DNA of 7,958 nucleotides, taken from positions 2,557 to 10,514 of the forward strand of contig WTJX01000685.1 in assembly GCA_011524675.1 (NCBI GenBank), written 5' to 3'. Under the pieces are notes generated by a model. It made no database searches and had not been told where the DNA came from. It saw only the letters and a list, made by a program, of their open reading frames with translations. The DNA is from Cytophagales bacterium. Its GTDB lineage: Bacteria; Bacteroidota; Bacteroidia; Cytophagales; JAAEPT01. Positions 5,132-7,958 of this stretch are shown here, piece by piece; positions within the stretch are counted from its first letter, which is position 1; every line of letters begins with the position of its first letter. Made by a program: the position numbers and the translations under genes.

Positions 5132-5554
5132 TTAATAGTAAACGCTAATGACCAGTTTTCTGCTACCGCCGTAGTCTCTATGCTCTCCAAAATAGATGCC
5201 TTGCCATGTCCCCAGGTTTAGTTGTCCGTCGGTAATAGGAACACTGACAGAACTGCCAAATACCGAAGCTTTGATGTGTGCCGGCATATCATCTGGTCCT
5301 TCGTAGGTATGCACATAGTAGGGTGCGTTTTCGGGTATCATCTCATTGATATGACTTTCAAAATCTTGCCTTACGCTAGGGTCTGCATTCTCGTTGATGG
5401 TCAAGCTAGCAGAAGTATGCTGTACAAAGACATGCAATATGCCTGTGGCAATCGTAGGTAAGCATGATTCTATCTCTCTTTCGATCGTATCTGTAATGAG
5501 GTGAAAACCTCTAGCAAATGGGGGTAGGACAATGCTTTTTTGAAAAATAGACAT
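5132..5554 (-). CDS. yjbQ: YjbQ/UPF0047 family protein
   Basis: This 140-aa protein, of normal family length, belongs to UPF0047. Members form small cytosolic trimers, and the E. coli protein has weak thiamine-phosphate synthase activity, giving the name 'secondary thiamine-phosphate synthase'. The true cellular role is unsettled. Family signatures are clear: FVQHTSASLTINENADPSV (43-61, with H46, E55, N56 and D58), HIKASVFGSSVSVPI (93-107) and GTWQGIYFGEHRD (115-127) followed by GGSRK. Conserved histidines H46, H93 and H125 probably form the metal or active site. There is no signal peptide. The gene starts 50 nt after the DoxX-like gene on the same strand; a 17-bp palindrome occupies that gap. 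No thiamine-biosynthesis gene is nearby. No clear terminator is seen; a heptamer run follows the stop. Confidence 0.94.
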   Translation of the reverse strand: MSIFQKSIVLPPFARGFHLITDTIEREIESCLPTIATGILHVFVQHTSASLTINENADPSVRQDFESHINEMIPENAPYYVHTYEGPDDMPAHIKASVFGSSVSVPITDGQLNLGTWQGIYFGEHRDYGGSRKLVISVYY

Positions 5555-5584
5555 AACAAATGTTTGTGTTATAAAGTAGTGTGG

Positions 5585-5601
5585 ATTTTCAATTTGAAAA
5601 T
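5585..5601. promoter_or_regulatory. 17-bp palindrome between doxX-like and yjbQ genes
   Basis: ATTTTCAA (5585-5592), a single T, then TTGAAAAT (5594-5601) form perfect 8-bp arms. The symmetry with almost no loop suits a dimeric DNA-binding protein better than an RNA hairpin. It lies 31 nt upstream of the YjbQ start and just after the DoxX-like stop. An operator role is inference only. Confidence 0.35.
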
Positions 5602-5604
5602 AGT

Positions 5605-5973
5605 TTATGCTTCTTTTTGAATGCGCTTGCTCAAAATGTATGAGGCTAATAACAATACAATAGCAACTACTGAAGGTATAAATTGACCATCGCCTATGTA
5701 GGTATGTGCAAAAAATGCTAATACAAAATCAAAGAAAAAACCTGCATAAGCCCATTCGTGTATTGTTTTCCATTTTTTGATCCAAAGCGCTATGACGCCC
5801 AAAATCTTTACTGTCGCTAGAGGACAAATGATGTAGGTAGGATATCCCAAACTAGTAAAGCTTGCAGAAATCATGGCATGCTTAAAAAAATACATCCACG
5901 CTGAAATAAGCATGAATATACTCAGCAGTCCAGTAGTGATATAATAGATGATTTTAATTGACTTTGTATTCAT
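5605..5973 (-). CDS. DoxX-like integral membrane protein
   Basis: This 122-aa protein has four hydrophobic helices at about 8-30, 46-64, 74-91 and 98-115, with a basic C-terminal tail. It lies in the cytoplasmic membrane. The pattern LGYPTYIICPLATVKILGVIALW followed by EWAYAGFFFDF and GDG is characteristic of the DoxX-like family, whose length this matches. Family members are small membrane proteins with no well-established biochemical activity; links to redox or quinone chemistry are known only for some DoxX/DoxD relatives. It precedes the YjbQ gene by 50 nt on the same strand, so the two may be cotranscribed, though no functional link is known. The sulfatase terminator separates it from the gene upstream. 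I see no good promoter box. Confidence 0.85.
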   Translation of the reverse strand: MNTKSIKIIYYITTGLLSIFMLISAWMYFFKHAMISASFTSLGYPTYIICPLATVKILGVIALWIKKWKTIHEWAYAGFFFDFVLAFFAHTYIGDGQFIPSVVAIVLLLASYILSKRIQKEA

Positions 5974-6054
5974 AGTGCTAAGGAGTTATAAATATTTCTA
6001 AAACTGAAAGTACAATAAGTAGGAGAGAAATAAAAATATCTTGCTATAGCAAAT

Positions 6055-6144
6055 AAACGTCAAATGTCAAGTATCATTGGATAACGAAACCTCAAAAAAC
6101 AAATAGCAAATAACAAAGGGTTGACTTTTGTTATTTGCTATTTG
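6055..6144. repeat. Heptamer array AAAnnnC with inverted half
   Basis: Units AAACGTC (6055), AAATGTC (6062) and AAGTATC (6069), an 18-bp interruption, then AAAAAAC (6094), AAATAGC (6101) and AAATAAC (6108) run forward. Bases 6121-6144 carry the inverted units AAATAGC, AAATAAC and AAAAGTC. The vocabulary overlaps that of the array at 4459-4520. The inverted halves create the sulfatase terminator hairpin. Confidence 0.65.
6094..6144 (-). terminator. Intrinsic terminator of the sulfatase gene
   Basis: CAAATAGCAAATAACAAA (6100-6117) and TTTGTTATTTGCTATTTG (6127-6144) are perfect 18-bp arms with a 9-nt loop. Read on the minus strand the hairpin is followed at once by six T's (6099-6094). It lies 45 nt after the sulfatase stop, ahead of the DoxX-like gene, so it should separate the two transcription units. 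Confidence 0.72.
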
Positions 6145-6189
6145 ATTACTCGTTAGGCTTCAGTCCTAGTGCTTGCTGTAGCTGTGCTA

Positions 6190-7695
6190 TTATTTTTGAA
6201 TTTTGATCTCTCGATCATTTTTTTGTTGTTTACCTTCTGTACTTCTACCCTTATCTACATATGACTGTAATAAGTTGGTTAAGGCTTTTACTTTTTCAGG
6301 GTATTTGTCCTGTAGGTTGGTAGTTTCTGCAATATCATTGGAAATATTGTATAGCTGTACAGGAGGTAATCCTTTTAAGTTTTTTCCTTTGGGGGGACTC
6401 CAACCACCACTACCTGCACATAGTGAAAGCTTCCAATCTCCTTCTCTTATGGCAAAAGCACCATTAATAGAGTGATGTACAATAGCTTTTCTATCTGCCG
6501 TGTAAGAAGGGTCTTTCAAGGTAGAGAAAAAGGAAACGGCATCTACACCCGCAGCATCATCAAGCTTAGTATCTGTAATCTCAGCGCATGTAGCAATGAA
6601 ATCTGTCATGCAAGTAAGCCTATTGGTAACGGTGCCTGCCTTGACTACTGCGGGCCACTTGACGATGAAGGGTACTCTATGCCCTCCTTCAAAGATATCT
6701 GCCTTATGCCCTCTGAGGTTTCCATTGGGGTAGTGCCCTTTTGAAATCAAATCTGGAATGTCTGCTGAAGGAGAACATCCGTTGTCTGTAGAAAACAGTA
6801 CAATGGTGTTTTCATTTAAGCCATGTTTGTCCAATACGTTAAGTATTTCTCCTACTACCCAATCAGTTTCCATCAAAAAATCTCCATACTTGCCAAGCTT
6901 GGACTTTCCTTGCCATTGTTCACTTGGTACTATAGGTGTATGCGGAGCGGTAAGTGGTAAATAGAGAAAGAATGGTTTGTCTTCTTTGGCGCGTTGGTCT
7001 ATGTAGTTGACAGATTTGGCGGCAAAGTCTCTTAGGCATTTGTTTGCCTCGAAGTCGGCAGCAGTTGCTCCCATTCTACTAGGCGTATGAAATGTCTTGC
7101 TTACGCTTGGGATAGCTATTGCCTTTTCGTTCTCGATATAAACATATGGTGGCATATCCAAAGAGGCTGTAATACCAAAAAAGTAGTCAAAACCATTGGA
7201 GGTAGGCGTAACCGCAGGCTTTGTATAGTCTATGTTCCAACCTTTGCCTTGCTGTCCTTCTACTTTTTGATCTTTTTCGAGCAATTGCCAACCGATGCCC
7301 AAATGCCATTTGCCTATGCAAGCGGTGTGATAACCTTTCGTTTTGAGTAAGCTAGCAACGGTAGTTTCATCTTTTTTGATAAGTGGAGTTTTGGTAGGAG
7401 ACATAAAAACTGACCTTGCTAAGGTGGTTCTCCAGTTATACCTTCCTGTGAGCAATGAATAGCGTGAAGGTGTACATACGGAAGAGGACGTATGCGCATC
7501 GGTAAAACGCATACCTTCTTTGGCTAGCTGATCAAGATGTGGGGTTGCCGCTTTTCCTGTAGTGTGAGACACATCACCTATGCCCATATCATCTGCAAAT
7601 ATGAACACTATGTTTGGACGTTTAGTATCTATTGCGTTAGCATTAAAAACTACAGCAAATACTAAAATATAAAATAATGAGGTTGTTTTTTTCAT
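6190..7695 (-). CDS. Secreted formylglycine-dependent sulfatase
   Basis: This 501-aa S1-type sulfatase hydrolyses sulfate esters, probably of a polysaccharide or glycosaminoglycan. Residues 1-21 form a signal peptide (MKKTTSL, hydrophobic core, ANA cleavage motif), so it acts in the periplasm or outside the cell. The catalytic motif C74-T-P-S-R78 followed by LLTGR is intact; C74 would be converted to formylglycine. Calcium and active-site residues are visible as D35, D36, K129 and H131 (GKWHLG), H252 (TAPHTP), D304 and N305 (STDNG), and K331 (LRGHK). Length is normal. It resembles arylsulfatase A/GalNAc-6-sulfatase relatives, but the substrate cannot be inferred. No SusC/SusD, glycoside hydrolase or maturation enzyme gene is in the window. 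A -7 box lies 25 nt upstream of the start, and an IS66-type element begins about 70 bp upstream. Confidence 0.96.
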   Translation of the reverse strand: MKKTTSLFYILVFAVVFNANAIDTKRPNIVFIFADDMGIGDVSHTTGKAATPHLDQLAKEGMRFTDAHTSSSVCTPSRYSLLTGRYNWRTTLARSVFMSPTKTPLIKKDETTVASLLKTKGYHTACIGKWHLGIGWQLLEKDQKVEGQQGKGWNIDYTKPAVTPTSNGFDYFFGITASLDMPPYVYIENEKAIAIPSVSKTFHTPSRMGATAADFEANKCLRDFAAKSVNYIDQRAKEDKPFFLYLPLTAPHTPIVPSEQWQGKSKLGKYGDFLMETDWVVGEILNVLDKHGLNENTIVLFSTDNGCSPSADIPDLISKGHYPNGNLRGHKADIFEGGHRVPFIVKWPAVVKAGTVTNRLTCMTDFIATCAEITDTKLDDAAGVDAVSFFSTLKDPSYTADRKAIVHHSINGAFAIREGDWKLSLCAGSGGWSPPKGKNLKGLPPVQLYNISNDIAETTNLQDKYPEKVKALTNLLQSYVDKGRSTEGKQQKNDREIKIQK

Positions 7696-7719
7696 AAGTA
7701 TAATAATTGTATGTTTTTA

Positions 7720-7727
7720 CAAATATA
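7720..7727 (-). promoter_or_regulatory. Bacteroidota -7 box of the sulfatase gene
   Basis: On the minus strand this reads TATATTTG, an exact match to TAnnTTTG. Transcription would start near 7713, giving a leader of about 18 nt before the ATG at 7695. I see no good TTTG at the -33 position. The box lies about 37 bp from the presumed IS66 end at 7765, so the insertion could have altered sequence just beyond the promoter. Confidence 0.45.
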
Positions 7728-7764
7728 GGTTATCTGTTTATAATCATATGGTACATAATTTTCT

Positions 7765-7958
7765 GTAACTACTCAGCAGCAAACAAAAATAAATTAAACT
7801 TACGTAAAAAGACTACTTGACAGATAAAGAAAAAATATTATCCCTTCAATTAGAAGTAAAAGAGCTCAAAGAGCAGCTTGCATTAGCGTTAGCTACTATA
7901 GATCGTCTATCCATCAAAAAAACGAGTAAAAACAGTAGTGTACCTCCTTCGCATGATA
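7765..7958 (+). mobile_element. IS66-family element, left end (partial)
   Basis: The element runs off the right edge. The left end is put at 7765 because GTAACTACTCAGC there begins with the GTAA typical of IS66-family terminal repeats, and the transposase frame starts only 52 nt later. This would be a single-gene type without tnpA and tnpB ahead of the transposase. IS66 elements duplicate 8 bp, so AATTTTCT (7757-7764) is the predicted target duplication. The right end is needed to confirm this. Confidence 0.6.
7817..7958 (+). CDS. IS66-type transposase, N-terminal fragment
   Basis: The frame is open from TTG at 7817 to the window edge, giving 47 residues; an in-frame TAA at 7805 limits the start to this TTG. 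The fragment has a leucine-rich coiled coil (ILSLQLEVKELKEQLA onward) followed by KKTSKNSSVPPSHD. This is the N-terminal leucine-zipper region and the conserved NSS-x-PPS-x-D signature of IS66 transposases. The DDE catalytic domain would lie outside the window, so whether the gene is intact is unknown. A TTG start with no SD sequence fits low expression in this phylum. Confidence 0.8.
   Translation, partial: MTDKEKILSLQLEVKELKEQLALALATIDRLSIKKTSKNSSVPPSHD

Noticed and set aside
5222..5461. 79-codon open frame opposite yjbQ
   Set aside because: It is antisense to a clear UPF0047 gene and shows no family features.
6041..6052. 12-bp palindrome TTGCTATAGCAA upstream of the DoxX-like gene
   Set aside because: About two perfect 12-bp palindromes are expected by chance in 8 kb; no second copy or promoter context supports it.
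6203..7350. Several plus-strand open frames opposite the sulfatase gene
   Set aside because: They are shadows of a well-supported coding gene with all catalytic motifs and have no recognisable domains.

Overview
The window looks like chromosomal DNA from a Bacteroidota (Cytophagia/Flavobacteriia-like) bacterium. Reasons, by inference: it is AT-rich, its start codons lack Shine-Dalgarno sequences, the sulfatase has a Bacteroidota-type -7 box (TATATTTG, matching TAnnTTTG), the TrmH-family enzyme resembles those of that phylum, and an IS66-type element begins at the right edge. No species can be named from sequence alone.

Plus-strand half (1-4516). A TrmH/SpoU-family RNA 2'-O-methyltransferase (297-827) is followed by a signalling cassette. 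The cassette holds a soluble histidine kinase with a duplicated coiled-coil helix (950-2344), a receiver-only response regulator (2458-2853) and, 11 nt later, a paralogous receiver fused to a GAF-like domain (2865-3773). Neither regulator has a DNA-binding domain, so the cassette probably signals through protein contacts. Next comes a complete bacterial 3-hydroxyanthranilate 3,4-dioxygenase (3907-4413) of the kynurenine pathway, ending in an AT-rich hairpin terminator.

Gene-free centre (4414-5131). About 720 bp carry no convincing gene but many repeats: inverted heptamer arrays, a 74-bp GC-rich REP-like element, a 34-bp inverted relative of it, an inverted copy of a hairpin also found near the left edge, and two further runs of heptamers.

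Minus-strand half (7695-5132). A secreted formylglycine-type sulfatase (7695-6190) has its own -7 box and terminator. Downstream on the same strand are a four-helix DoxX-like membrane protein (5973-5605) and a YjbQ/UPF0047 protein (5554-5132), 50 nt apart and possibly cotranscribed. At the right edge the first 47 codons of an IS66-type transposase start at 7817; the element's left end is probably at 7765.

The most unusual content is between the genes. Degenerate 7- or 8-bp units occur in tandem in nearly every intergenic gap. Three arrays (NNGAACAC x4, NNAAAAC x5, NNGAACAC-like x4) each end 11-13 nt before a start codon. Other arrays occur as inverted pairs and build the hairpins behind the dioxygenase and sulfatase genes. 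They resemble in style the short tandemly repeated heptamers of filamentous cyanobacteria; I know of no named Bacteroidota family with these units.
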